58,432 nt of DNA from an uncultured Bacillota bacterium (GTDB lineage Bacteria > Bacillota > Clostridia > Oscillospirales > Oscillospiraceae): contig CANSSJ010000005.1 in the NCBI GenBank assembly GCA_947649625.1, positions 1-58,432 on the forward strand, written 5' to 3'. Position 1 is the first letter of the stretch. Every line of letters begins with the position of its first letter. Position numbers and translations under genes: made by a program. The notes beneath the pieces are model-generated. The model worked only from the letters and a program-made list of their open reading frames with translations, was not told the origin of the DNA and did no database searches. Below, in pieces: positions 33,853 to 42,309 of this stretch.

Positions 33853-35556
33853 TTACTTCAGGCCGTTCTCGTAGGACTCAATCATCTTCTTGAACGTGTG
33901 ACCCGTACAACCAGCGAGTTCCCGGTCACGCCTCGCCGCACTTGTTCGCAGGTTTTCCAGGTATTTTTCTGTGGATTCCCCCGTAAAAATCTTGATTTGC
34001 AGGCGCAGGGAACCATCCTCCTCCGGTGTGGCAAAGATTTTGTCGATATATCTGTCCACAAACTCCTTGCTGATGAGTCCCTGAGCGGCATCCCGCTCCG
34101 CCTCCCGGAGCACCCGGCGTATGGTGTCGATCTGCTTGCGGAAGTCCTCCTTGGACAACTGCTGCTGTTCCAGATCGTAAATCTGCCGCTCGGCTGTGTC
34201 GATTTCTTTCTCGCAGTCCTTATTCATGGACAGAAAATCTCGGTCAGAGAGCTGGCCTGCGGCGTTGTAGCCCAGGAGCTTACTTTTTTTCTTCTGGGCC
34301 AGCTCGATCTGCTGACGCAGTGCGGCGATCTGCTTAGCGGTGTCCTCCCCATCCCCCAGTGCCTTGTACATCTCGATGTACTCCTCCACCAAGGCCTGGG
34401 CGTCTGCCTCGGTCTCCCGGAACACCTCAAAGAGCAGGGGTTTCAGCTCCTCCTCATAGACGGCAAAGGAGGGACAGGAGTCCGCTCCGTTTTTGATCTT
34501 GCCGGAGCATACCCACTTGCTGTTTTTGTTCCCCTGCCGGTCCACCGACTCCCGGCGGTAGTAGGCTGCGCCGCAGTGGGTGCAGTAGAGCTTGCCTGTG
34601 AGGAGGTTAGCATGGTTACAGATACCCTGGCGGCCCTTCACGTCCTCGCTGCGCTTTTTCAGAAAGGCGTTGGCCTTGTCCCACATCTCCTCAGAGACGA
34701 TGGCCGGGACGATCTCGCCGCTCTCATCCTTGAACATGACCCATTCTTCCGGGGGCAAAAATTTCTGCTTCTTGGTAAAAAGGTCAATCACCTTGACCTT
34801 GTTCCCTACATAGTAGCCCTTGTACTTGGGATTGGAAATCATTCCCGACATGGTAGTATGGGCAATCTTTTTGCCGTTGTGGTTGCGGTAGCCCTTTTCC
34901 CAGAACAGGGTCTCGATCTGCTTCATGCTGTATTCGCCGGTGGCATACAGCTCGAACAGCTCCCGCACCATGGGGGCCTCGTCCTCGTCGATTACCAGAC
35001 GGCCTCCGTCCTTGACGTAGCCAAAGATGCGGCTGTTGCCCAGCACCACGTTTTTCTTGATAGCCTGGGCATGGCCAAACTTCACCCGGCTGGAGAGTTT
35101 GCGCAGCTCGTCCTGAGCGATACCGGACATAATGGTCAGCCGCAGTTCACTGTCCTCGTCGAAGGTGTTGATATTGTCGTTCTGGAAGAACACCCCCACC
35201 CCGGCGCTGAGCAGCTCCCGGGTGTAGAGGATGGAGTCCAGGGTGTTTCGGGCAAAGCGGGTGATCTCCTTGGTGATGATGAGGTCGAACAGCCCTGCCT
35301 TGCCGTCCTCCACCATGCGGTGGAAGTCCTCCCGCTTCTTCGTGGTGGCGGCGGACAGGCCCTCGTCTACATAGCCTGGCACATACTCCCAGGCGGAATT
35401 TTTGCGGATGAACTCCTCATAGTAGCTCACCTGGTTGCCCAGGGAGTTGAGCTGCTCGTCACTCTCGGAGGACACCCGGGCATAGAAGGTCACCCGGAGG
35501 GGAATATCATAGACGGACTTGGTACGCAGGGCTTGCCGAATGCTGTGTATGTCCAT
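33853..35556 (-). CDS. Large serine recombinase (integrase of the mobile element)
   Basis: The 567-residue protein has an N-terminal resolvase domain (RVTFYARVSSESDEQLNSLGNQ with the nucleophilic Ser; EITRFARNTLDSI), a recombinase domain (GYVKDGGRLVIDEDEAPMVRELF), a zinc ribbon (LYCTHCGAAY ... WVCSGK ... SCPSF) and a long coiled-coil region. This is the TnpX/TndX-like class that integrates and excises transposons and mobilizable elements. It lies at the left end of the element. AAAAAGGAGACGAGCT precedes ATG 35556. Confidence 0.93.
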   Translation of the reverse strand: MDIHSIRQALRTKSVYDIPLRVTFYARVSSESDEQLNSLGNQVSYYEEFIRKNSAWEYVPGYVDEGLSAATTKKREDFHRMVEDGKAGLFDLIITKEITRFARNTLDSILYTRELLSAGVGVFFQNDNINTFDEDSELRLTIMSGIAQDELRKLSSRVKFGHAQAIKKNVVLGNSRIFGYVKDGGRLVIDEDEAPMVRELFELYATGEYSMKQIETLFWEKGYRNHNGKKIAHTTMSGMISNPKYKGYYVGNKVKVIDLFTKKQKFLPPEEWVMFKDESGEIVPAIVSEEMWDKANAFLKKRSEDVKGRQGICNHANLLTGKLYCTHCGAAYYRRESVDRQGNKNSKWVCSGKIKNGADSCPSFAVYEEELKPLLFEVFRETEADAQALVEEYIEMYKALGDGEDTAKQIAALRQQIELAQKKKSKLLGYNAAGQLSDRDFLSMNKDCEKEIDTAERQIYDLEQQQLSKEDFRKQIDTIRRVLREAERDAAQGLISKEFVDRYIDKIFATPEEDGSLRLQIKIFTGESTEKYLENLRTSAARRDRELAGCTGHTFKKMIESYENGLK

Positions 35557-35666
35557 AGCTCGTCTCCTTTTTATTTCGTTTTATCATTTTCTATTTTTCA
35601 GTATATCACATAGTATGAAGCAAAGCAAGGGGGGCTGCGAATAAATCGCAGTCCCCCCTTGCTCGA

Positions 35667-35828
35667 TCAGGTCATAGTTATCTTCCAGCTGTCAATTTTC
35701 AGCGCCATCCTGTTGCGTTCCCGCTCCGTAATGGCCCCCTTCTCATACAGCACCTTGTTGTAGTAGGACAGCCAGATCTTCGCCGCTGCCTCTTTTCTGC
35801 GCTGTTCATTGGACTTTTGCTCCGACAT
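35667..35828 (-). CDS. Small element protein, 53 residues
   Basis: The frame begins MSEQKSNEQRRKEAAAKIWL and contains YYNKVLYEKGAITERERNRM, a helix-rich basic protein. AGGGAGGG precedes ATG 35828. Small proteins of this type are commonly next to serine recombinase genes in clostridial elements and may assist excision, but the function is not known to me. Confidence 0.6.
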   Translation of the reverse strand: MSEQKSNEQRRKEAAAKIWLSYYNKVLYEKGAITERERNRMALKIDSWKITMT

Positions 35829-35937
35829 GACCGTCCCTCCCTTCCCTGAAATAATTTCCGTATTTTACCTGATTTATACCCTTGACAATAGGCCGCTCCT
35901 TTCTTCCCGCACCAGCGGGATAACAAAAAGCAGACCG

Positions 35938-37239
35938 TTACATGGTCTGCTGCCAGGTTTGCGTATCTTCGTGGTCGTCCTCTTTGTGACCGAGGGCGAT
36001 TTTCTTTTCCCTCTCTCTGCGGAGTGTTTTACTGTCGGCGTGTTTGTGTGCAGTTGTGGCATCGTTTATGGGAACAGGGTTGTCAGACCGTTCCAGAGTG
36101 CGGCCCAGCCGTACCACAGCGCCAGCAATCCTAACAGCACTGCCGGAATCAACAGCCACTCCGGTGAGGGACGGGGCGGTCGGATCGTTGGCAGAGAAAA
36201 GCGCCGCTCTCTCCGCTTCCCAGCCTGTTTGGCCAGACAGCATATCGCTTTCGCCTCCCGGATCAACTCCTCCAGCTGTTCCCGCGTCGCCCATGGCTTG
36301 GGTGAGGCAGTCAGCTCCGACAGCAGGATCGTCTGCTCTGCCAAGAGTTCTCCCATCGCTGTCAGTGTAACGGTCAGCTCTTGCCATTCCTCCGCTGTGG
36401 GATGCTGTGTCTTCATTGCTGATTTCTGCATATTCCGCTGGCGCAGTTCCTCCATGGATAACTGCCTGTCGGATTCTGAACTCAACTTCCATTCTCTCCT
36501 TCAAATATTTTTCATCGTGGAGCCGGTCGTCCCGACATCTCATACCGCCGGGAGTGGTGTAGGTGATGCTCTTCCGGCTGTCCGTCCATCGAACATCATA
36601 GCCTTCGCTACGCATAAGGGTGACGAATTCTTCCCGGTTGCGGGCGTACCGCATACACTCGTCGATGGTGTTCATCAGCCGGAACTTCCAGCTCTCTCCT
36701 CTGGCGGCGGTGTGGTACTCCGCACCAGATATGGACTTGACCCGCTTCTTTTTCTGGGGCTGGAACACCGGCAGACCAAGCTCCATACACACTCGATCGT
36801 TTCGCTGACGCAGTTGTACTAGCTCCGGTTCACTAATGTGCAGCTTCTTCCCGTCCTCGAAGCTGACGCTGTTGATGAGAAAGTGGGAGTGGATGTGGTC
36901 CCGGTCCACATGGGTGCAGACCAGCACCTCCCGTCCCTGAAACCACTCGGCCAGCTTCAGTGCGGCGGCGTGTGCAGTCACAGGGTCCACGTCCTCGTCC
37001 GCCGGGAAGGACTGCACCATGTGATAAAACATCGTGCCGCCCTCCTTGTGGTACAGCAGCTTGGTGCGCAGGAAGTCATCGTACACACTCTCCGGCCGGC
37101 AGTTGACGCCGCTGACCAGCTGGCAGCCCTCCCACAGCGTTTTCCTCTCCTGCTGTGTGTACCTCATCACCGCTCCCATACAGGCGCGGTTCTGGCCCTT
37201 GGGATAGTTGGTAAAGTGGATGATGGCTATCTGTTCCAC
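35938..37239 (-). CDS. Relaxase (MobA/VirD2-like mobilization nuclease)
   Basis: The 433-residue protein has a relaxase domain in its first about 230 residues: the HxH metal motif lies in THVDRDHIHSHFLINSVSF and the N-terminal part includes MRYTQQERKTL. It nicks oriT to start conjugal transfer in trans with a helper conjugative system. The last about 170 residues are low-complexity and overlap a second ORF. GGGGGAGGTGG precedes ATG 37239, and it overlaps mobC by 13 bases. Confidence 0.88.
   Translation of the reverse strand: MEQIAIIHFTNYPKGQNRACMGAVMRYTQQERKTLWEGCQLVSGVNCRPESVYDDFLRTKLLYHKEGGTMFYHMVQSFPADEDVDPVTAHAAALKLAEWFQGREVLVCTHVDRDHIHSHFLINSVSFEDGKKLHISEPELVQLRQRNDRVCMELGLPVFQPQKKKRVKSISGAEYHTAARGESWKFRLMNTIDECMRYARNREEFVTLMRSEGYDVRWTDSRKSITYTTPGGMRCRDDRLHDEKYLKERMEVEFRIRQAVIHGGTAPAEYAEISNEDTASHSGGMARADRYTDSDGRTLGRADDPAVGADCLTQAMGDAGTAGGVDPGGESDMLSGQTGWEAERAALFSANDPTAPSLTGVAVDSGSAVRIAGAVVRLGRTLERSDNPVPINDATTAHKHADSKTLRREREKKIALGHKEDDHEDTQTWQQTM
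36066..36485 (-). CDS. Nested ORF within the relaxase gene, MobB-like membrane protein
   Basis: In another frame over the relaxase C-terminal region, a 139-residue ORF encodes a helical, charged N-terminus (MEELRQRNMQKSAM), a long helix (TAMGELLAEQTILLSELTA) and a C-terminal transmembrane helix (EWLLIPAVLLGLLALWYGW). The start would be TTG 36485 with AAGGAG about 10 bases upstream, or ATG 36455. RSF1010 mobB is similarly nested in mobA and has a membrane helix, so the analogy is reasonable. Not proven to be expressed. Confidence 0.55.
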   Translation of the reverse strand: MSSESDRQLSMEELRQRNMQKSAMKTQHPTAEEWQELTVTLTAMGELLAEQTILLSELTASPKPWATREQLEELIREAKAICCLAKQAGKRRERRFSLPTIRPPRPSPEWLLIPAVLLGLLALWYGWAALWNGLTTLFP

Positions 37240-37544
37240 CTCCCCCGCTCCTGGATTTCTCGCAGAGCAGCACTGATCTCGGCCAGTGCCTGTGTCGCAC
37301 TGTCCAGGTTTGTAGCACTGACGCGGCCCATGTTGGCCAGTAGCGTCAACTGATTCAGGTTATTGCCGATGGCCCGAAGCTGTTTGGCGACCTCCTTCAA
37401 ATCTTCAATCACCACCACCTGACGGCCCAGACAACAGCGGGTGACGTAGTCGCTCTGGGACAGGTGAGCCTGTTTTGCTTTTTTCCTGATGGTATCCAAA
37501 TCACTGGATGCGATCCGGATGCTGAATGTGGTGTCCTTATTCAT
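37227..37544 (-). CDS. MobC-like relaxosome accessory protein
   Basis: The 105-residue protein begins MNKDTTFSIRIASSDLDTIR, a ribbon-helix-helix start, and continues AKQAHLSQSDYVTRCCLG and AIGNNLNQLTLLAN, the latter matching PF05713-type MobC. It binds oriT DNA to assist the relaxase. It overlaps the relaxase start. Confidence 0.85.
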   Translation of the reverse strand: MNKDTTFSIRIASSDLDTIRKKAKQAHLSQSDYVTRCCLGRQVVVIEDLKEVAKQLRAIGNNLNQLTLLANMGRVSATNLDSATQALAEISAALREIQERGRWNR

Positions 37545-37683
37545 CGTTCCTCCGTTCTAAAGTGGGTCCGGGCTTCTGCCCGGAAAAGCGTTTGGCGGGG
37601 CGGCGGCGAAGGCCGGCGTCCAGACAAACGCGATGCTGGCTTTCTCCTAAAGGAGAAAATTTCGCTCCTCCCAGCCTGCCGCA

Positions 37684-37726
37684 TAAGGGGGCAACCGGGC
37701 AGTGTCTTTAACACGTTACCCCCTTA
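37684..37726. other. Candidate oriT
   Basis: TAAGGGGGCAAC (37684-37695) and GTTACCCCCTTA (37715-37726) form a 12-bp inverted repeat with one mismatch, upstream of mobC and the relaxase gene and overlapping the 3' end of the ATPase gene. An inverted repeat next to mob genes is a usual oriT feature; the nick site is not determined. Confidence 0.55.
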
Positions 37727-38694
37727 CCCTCTTGACCTGTGTCCGGCAGCTTGGCATACCAGCGGTCGCCTCTTCGGAGGGAAATCACGCCACGGTTCTG
37801 CTTGGCGATCTTCAGTGTCCGCTCAGAGATGCCAAGGGCAGAGGACTGTTTCAGCAGTTCTTCAGAAGCGACCTCACCACCTTTCAGCAACTCCAGTAGC
37901 AGACGTTCCGCCCGTTCTGTCTTTGTGGTGCTGGGACCGCTGCCGGAGAGGAGTTCGCTGGCGGTGGTATCGCAAAACCCGCTCCAGGAAAATCCCGTGT
38001 CTGAATGCAGAGAAAACAAAATGGACGCCCCCTCCGGAGCCAGACTGCTTTTGTCGTGTACCACCACTCGGGTTTCTGGGTCATCCTTGGAGCGCCCCAC
38101 CAGCAGCACGCTCCTCGCCGCCGCTCGAAAGTCGATAGAGCCCAGGCCTCGATACGCAGACTTGGCGCCCTGCATTTTGTTCATGTGTCCCACCAACACA
38201 ATGGCGCAGCCCGTCTGCTCCGCCAGCTGCCCCAGCCGCTTGAAGATGGGACGTATCTCATTGGCTCGGTGCATATTCACGCCCTCTCCCAGATACGCTT
38301 GGATGGGGTCGAGGACTAACAGTCCCGCTCCGGCCTTCTGGATCGCCTGGGCAAGACGCCGGTCGCTCAGTGTCAGCTCCCGCTCACTCTCGTCGATGAC
38401 CAGCACCTTGGAGCAGTCCGCGCCCAGTGCCGTGAGCCGAGGTTTGACCGTATCCGCCAGGCCGTCCTCCGCCGTCTGATAGATGATGTTCATGGGCGGC
38501 AGGCTCTCTGTACAGCCGGGCATCGGCAGTCCGTGCGTCAGCAGCGCAGTCAATGCCAGAACGAAAGTGGTTTTACCCTCGCCGGGATCACCCTGGATGA
38601 TCGTAATTTTTCCTTTTGGGAGATATGGATACCAGAGCCACCGTGCCTCCTCTGTCGGAATATCACTCATGGTGAGCAATTTCAGTTTATTCAA
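37708..38694 (-). CDS. RepA-like AAA ATPase of the mobile element
   Basis: The protein has Walker A GDPGEGKTTFV, Walker B LLVLDPIQAYLG and sensor region VLVGHMNKMQG, as in RepA/DnaB-type hexameric ATPases encoded by plasmids and mobilizable elements. The C-terminal part ERTLKIAKQNRGV looks like a winged HTH. I prefer TTG 38694 (328 residues), 8 bases after GGAGGAGG; ATG 38736 is an alternative without a good site. It probably supports element replication after excision. Confidence 0.82.
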   Translation of the reverse strand: MNKLKLLTMSDIPTEEARWLWYPYLPKGKITIIQGDPGEGKTTFVLALTALLTHGLPMPGCTESLPPMNIIYQTAEDGLADTVKPRLTALGADCSKVLVIDESERELTLSDRRLAQAIQKAGAGLLVLDPIQAYLGEGVNMHRANEIRPIFKRLGQLAEQTGCAIVLVGHMNKMQGAKSAYRGLGSIDFRAAARSVLLVGRSKDDPETRVVVHDKSSLAPEGASILFSLHSDTGFSWSGFCDTTASELLSGSGPSTTKTERAERLLLELLKGGEVASEELLKQSSALGISERTLKIAKQNRGVISLRRGDRWYAKLPDTGQEGKGVTC

Positions 38695-38954
38695 ACTTAT
38701 TTCCTCCTCCATTTCTGTTATCAGGCCACACACCATACCCGTTCCTGCGCCAGGCTTCTCTGCCGCGTAGTGTTCTCTCTGGTACGCTCACCCGCATCTG
38801 CGGAGTCGTGGCGATACTTGAGCCGGAGGCATATCCTCTCTGGTGGTGGGTATTCAGTTGTCGAGGTTCGTCCGGACTTTCTTTTTCCTCGCTGTCATGC
38901 TACAATAATTTCAGTTGTTTTTACATCATGAAGTGATCTTGAGGAGGGAGCGGT

Positions 38955-40190
38955 ATGGCAGACAAAAAATTCCCCAGTCTCTGGATTGAGACCGGGGATG
39001 GTGGAAAAATTTGTGTTGTAATGTCCGGGGCATACGGACCGGAGACACACCTTCCTTTTGTTACGCCTGCGGAAGATTTGGTCGCTGCGGCGGAGATGGA
39101 TTATACAGCCTACCGCCGGGAAATCCAGCGGCTCTATGAGGAGCATCCACTGTTTGAGCCTAAGCTGGACATTTCAGTTTCTGAACTGGAGGACTTAGCG
39201 GCTGAGGCGCTGTTGCTCCCATCCATGCTCCAGGAGATTGACCCGCTCAGCTTCTTCGAGCTGGGAAACCTGCTGGACAGAGCTCTTCGGATGCGGGATG
39301 ACGGCTCCGCGTCGTTTCTCCTCCACGCCGGGCAGCGCTTACTGCAAGCTCTGGAGGTTCCCATCTACACACAGATCCGGCTTCGCAACATCATGGAGAT
39401 GACCTTCGACGGGATGGAGCGGGCTGCCCAACAGGAACGGTTTGAAAAGCTGCGTAGCGTTTATCCCAAGATTGCGGAGTTCTGTAACCCCGCACGGCTG
39501 GATGGCTATGAGAATGTGATCCTGCCGCTCCCAGTGGACAATGTGTACCAGCTGAGGCTGGTGGAGCTGATGCTGTACTTCCGCCAGGAAAAGCAGCGCA
39601 TTGCCCGGTGCGACTACTGCTGGAATTACTTCATACCAAAAACCAAAGCCAGAGCGCTCTACTGCGACCGGATTTTTGATGGTCAGTCCTGCAAGAAACG
39701 AGGAGCTAACCTCAAGCGCAAAAAGGGACCAGAACAGGATGACGCCCTGAAGCTGTTCAAACAGCTGCGGGACCGGATGTATGCCAGGATGCTCCGCTAT
39801 CAGGACGCACCGGAGAATCAGCGGGATCGCTTGATTCCCATGACACCTATGCAGTACGACGAATGGGAGACAAATGCCCGTCAGGCGCGCCGGGAGTATA
39901 TGGCAGGAAAAATCAAGGCGGAGGAATTCCTGCGTCGCATCGACACCACCCATGAATTGACCAGTTACAATACCGTCAAACAGGAACTGCCACCGGAGGA
40001 GAGTTTCTGGCAAAAGCGGGTGGCCGCCGACTTGGATTTTGACCCCGAGCAGAAATATCCGGCTTCTTTTATGGTGCTTGATCTCAGCAAACCTATGGAC
40101 CATCCTCAGTGGCAGTATTATACAAGGGAAGAGTTGATTCAGAAAGATCAGAAAGGACATCAGAGCCTGCGGAACAAATATATCAAATAA
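38955..40190 (+). CDS. DUF6076-type protein with zinc finger
   Basis: The 411-residue protein carries a CGNR-like zinc finger, RCDYCWNYFIPKTKARALYCD, about two thirds... at residues 218-238, followed by a basic KKRGANLKRKK segment. The rest is helical. It fits the DUF6076 group often encoded in integrated elements. TTGAGGAGGGAGCGGT precedes ATG 38955. It reads away from the ATPase gene. Function unknown; nucleic-acid binding is likely. Confidence 0.65.
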   Translation: MADKKFPSLWIETGDGGKICVVMSGAYGPETHLPFVTPAEDLVAAAEMDYTAYRREIQRLYEEHPLFEPKLDISVSELEDLAAEALLLPSMLQEIDPLSFFELGNLLDRALRMRDDGSASFLLHAGQRLLQALEVPIYTQIRLRNIMEMTFDGMERAAQQERFEKLRSVYPKIAEFCNPARLDGYENVILPLPVDNVYQLRLVELMLYFRQEKQRIARCDYCWNYFIPKTKARALYCDRIFDGQSCKKRGANLKRKKGPEQDDALKLFKQLRDRMYARMLRYQDAPENQRDRLIPMTPMQYDEWETNARQARREYMAGKIKAEEFLRRIDTTHELTSYNTVKQELPPEESFWQKRVAADLDFDPEQKYPASFMVLDLSKPMDHPQWQYYTREELIQKDQKGHQSLRNKYIK

Positions 40191-40269
40191 CCAGGGAATT
40201 TTGAGGCTATCGGATAGTGCTATAGCTTGTTTTTTGATATAGAGCAGATTGACGGCATGTTAGTATTTG

Positions 40270-41760
40270 TCAATTGTCATTTTGAAGTGTATCTGGATGT
40301 GTTCGATAAGTCTGTTTTGGGCTCTTGGGCCGGTCAGGAAGTGCCATCTGGATTGCACCCGATCTAACCAGCGGTTCCAAGTAGCGTCGGATGGCATACT
40401 GACCGGAGGCGATCCCCAAGAACCGTACAATTTCTTTTCTCGTGCGAGGTGTCCTGCAAAACTCCAGAAGTCCGTGGTCGTCCAAGGGCGGTTTTTCAGA
40501 GGAAGGCACCGGCTTGCTTTCCGGAGGTTGTTCTGCTGTCTCCCTGTTATAAAGGCAGACAGAAAATTCCCAGCGGTCATCCCGGAAGACAGGCTCCGGC
40601 AGACCGGCATCTGCCATGGCGCGACGGATCCTTGGAATACCGGAATAGCGGTTTTCCGTCTGACCCAAAGCCTCCATCATGGTGATTAACGCCGGATTTC
40701 GGGTATCCGGCTGGACTTTTCCCAGTTGATCTACTGTCAAACGCCCATAAAGTCCGCCGGGATTCCGGATTTCCACCCGGTCATAGAACATAATCAGCTG
40801 AATGGGCATATTTTCCGTATGTGTACTGTAGTCTCGATGGACCAGCGCATTCAGGACCGCTTCCCGGAAAGCGTCAAGGGGATATTCCGGGATATCCTGC
40901 CGCTTTCCTGTTTTTGGGTCAATGCGTACAGCAACGCGCATATTGCTGCGCAGAAAGCTGACTGCGCCCTCCAGTATTTCCACCAGGTTTCCCTCAATGC
41001 GTTTGCTGTCCAGAAATCGCCGCCCTGTTTCATCCACTTCACCCATCTCAATACCCGGCACACGGGAGGCAATGATGCTGAGCTGTGGGAAATAGGCCTG
41101 GGGATACAGGCTGAACATCAGAACTGCTGTAAGGGTAAACTGTCCCCCCTTTTGCAGCCCGGTCAGCTCATAGAGCTGCTCCGCAGGGACTGAGGCGAAA
41201 TTGGGGCGGTCCAGCTTACGCTTCAGCAGATACTGCTCCAGCTGAACCTGATCCAGAGCGGAGGGAGAGATTCCCTCCACCGGACGCAGATCATCCCGGC
41301 TCCGCTTGCGGTAGGCCTCGTAGCTGTAGACCTCGTACTCGGTCATAGGCTTATCGGCATCGCCCACCCGGATGAAAGACCCCTTAAGACGGCCCCGCGC
41401 CGTTTTGAAGCAGGGGCGCTCCGCCAGATCCAGTGGGGGAATCTCCGCCGCCACAAACAGCATGGGCCCCTCTCCATAGACCGATAAAACAGGACGCACC
41501 ACTGGGGTCATGGACTCGCCCACCTCCATCAGCTTTTTTTGGAGGTCCTGGGCGTCATAGACCCCAACCTTGGCAAACCCCTGTTTTTCATCCAGACCAA
41601 ATAAAAGCATCCCGCCCTCATTCTGGTTGGCGAAGGCAGAAAATGTGTCATAGAGCCGCTCCGGACAGCCCTTGTTGGCAGCCTTGACCTCCAAGGTCTG
41701 TTCCTCACAGTTTCGCTGTTGAACTCTTAAAAGCAGTTTTCCAAATTCTTCTTCCAGCAT
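40270..41760 (-). CDS. AlbA_2 (Schlafen-like) domain ATP-binding protein
   Basis: The 496-residue protein has an N-terminal AlbA_2 domain (EEQTLEVKAANKGCPERLYDTFSAFANQNEGGMLLFGLDE) and a C-terminal region with EAVLNALVHRDYS, the N-box-like motif of the GHKL-type ATP-binding half of this family. The last about 60 residues may be a winged helix. Such proteins act as regulators or defence-type factors; role unknown. GAGAGGTG precedes ATG 41760. It may be the last gene of the mobile element or a separate insertion. Confidence 0.8.
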   Translation of the reverse strand: MLEEEFGKLLLRVQQRNCEEQTLEVKAANKGCPERLYDTFSAFANQNEGGMLLFGLDEKQGFAKVGVYDAQDLQKKLMEVGESMTPVVRPVLSVYGEGPMLFVAAEIPPLDLAERPCFKTARGRLKGSFIRVGDADKPMTEYEVYSYEAYRKRSRDDLRPVEGISPSALDQVQLEQYLLKRKLDRPNFASVPAEQLYELTGLQKGGQFTLTAVLMFSLYPQAYFPQLSIIASRVPGIEMGEVDETGRRFLDSKRIEGNLVEILEGAVSFLRSNMRVAVRIDPKTGKRQDIPEYPLDAFREAVLNALVHRDYSTHTENMPIQLIMFYDRVEIRNPGGLYGRLTVDQLGKVQPDTRNPALITMMEALGQTENRYSGIPRIRRAMADAGLPEPVFRDDRWEFSVCLYNRETAEQPPESKPVPSSEKPPLDDHGLLEFCRTPRTRKEIVRFLGIASGQYAIRRYLEPLVRSGAIQMALPDRPKSPKQTYRTHPDTLQNDN

Positions 41761-41908
41761 AAGCACACCTCTCATTTAAACTGCAAGAACATAAGAAAGG
41801 AAGCGAACAAGTACAGAATCTTCTTGCGTTAGTTCTTATGTTGTTATGTTCCTTGAAACATCATAACAGACAAGAGAAGAAAAATCAATCGAAAAGTGGG
41901 ATCATACA

Positions 41909-41977
41909 ATAAATATCCCTGGTATGGCCGGGGATATTTATGACAAAAAGCATGGGCAGTGTAGGTTGCCCATGCTT
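41909..41977. terminator. Two adjacent hairpins in the 256-bp gap before the flagellin unit
   Basis: Hairpin 1: AATAAATATCCC with its complement (41909-41941). Hairpin 2: AAGCATGGGCA with TGCCCATGCTT (41948-41977). Neither is followed by a long T run. The gap also holds repeated TTCTTATGTT/AACATAAGAA sequences (41785-41850), possibly an operator of the AlbA_2 gene. Confidence 0.5.
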
Positions 41978-42018
41978 GTGCATTAAAAATACCGTTTTAT
42001 GTATTTTCCCGCCCAAAG

Positions 42019-42135
42019 TGGCGGAAAAAAAGGCTTACACTGAATCAGGCCGCCGACGCCTGCACCATGCCGGTTTCCACCTTCTACTATAAGGCGCTTC
42101 AGTTTGAAAATTTCAGTTGCACCAATTACATATAA
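42019..42135 (+). pseudogene. 3' remnant of a Hin/Pin-type serine recombinase gene
   Basis: An in-frame tail of 38 codons, [19 protein letters not shown] and on to a TAA at 42133-42135, matches the C-terminal HTH of the intact recombinase at 56320-56934, with one replacement (Ala to Thr) and the identical ending. Homology begins abruptly near 42017. The catalytic domain is gone, so this unit has no recombinase of its own. Confidence 0.88.
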
Positions 42136-42150
42136 AAAAATTCCCACTCT

Positions 42151-42281
42151 AAAAAGGTATACTTTTTTAGAGCAAAAATTTTTTCAAAAAATTTTGGGGA
42201 AAGACTTAACTTTCCCCGTTGCCATGCCGATTGAGAAACTGTAAACAAAAAAATCCCCACTCTAAAAAAGTATACCTTTTT
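42151..42281 (+). other. Invertible DNA segment, unit 1 (orientation A)
   Basis: Inverted repeats of 22 bp (42151-42172 and 42260-42281; each an imperfect palindrome around GTATAC) bound an 87-bp segment (42173-42259). The segment equals the reverse complement of the one at 56972-57058 at 84 of 87 positions, so it has flipped in one copy. Flanks are in the same orientation in both units. The repeats are about the size of Hin-family crossover sites. In this orientation the left junction forms only a stem of about 9 bp. Confidence 0.88.
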
Positions 42282-42309
42282 GAACCCGCAGGAAGGACGT
42301 GCCAAAAAA

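Noticed and set aside
42121..42285. Short direct/inverted A/T runs as a CRISPR-like or phage attachment array
   Set aside because: Only two repeat copies per locus, inverted, with a conserved segment between them; this fits an invertible switch. No CRISPR array was seen anywhere in the window.
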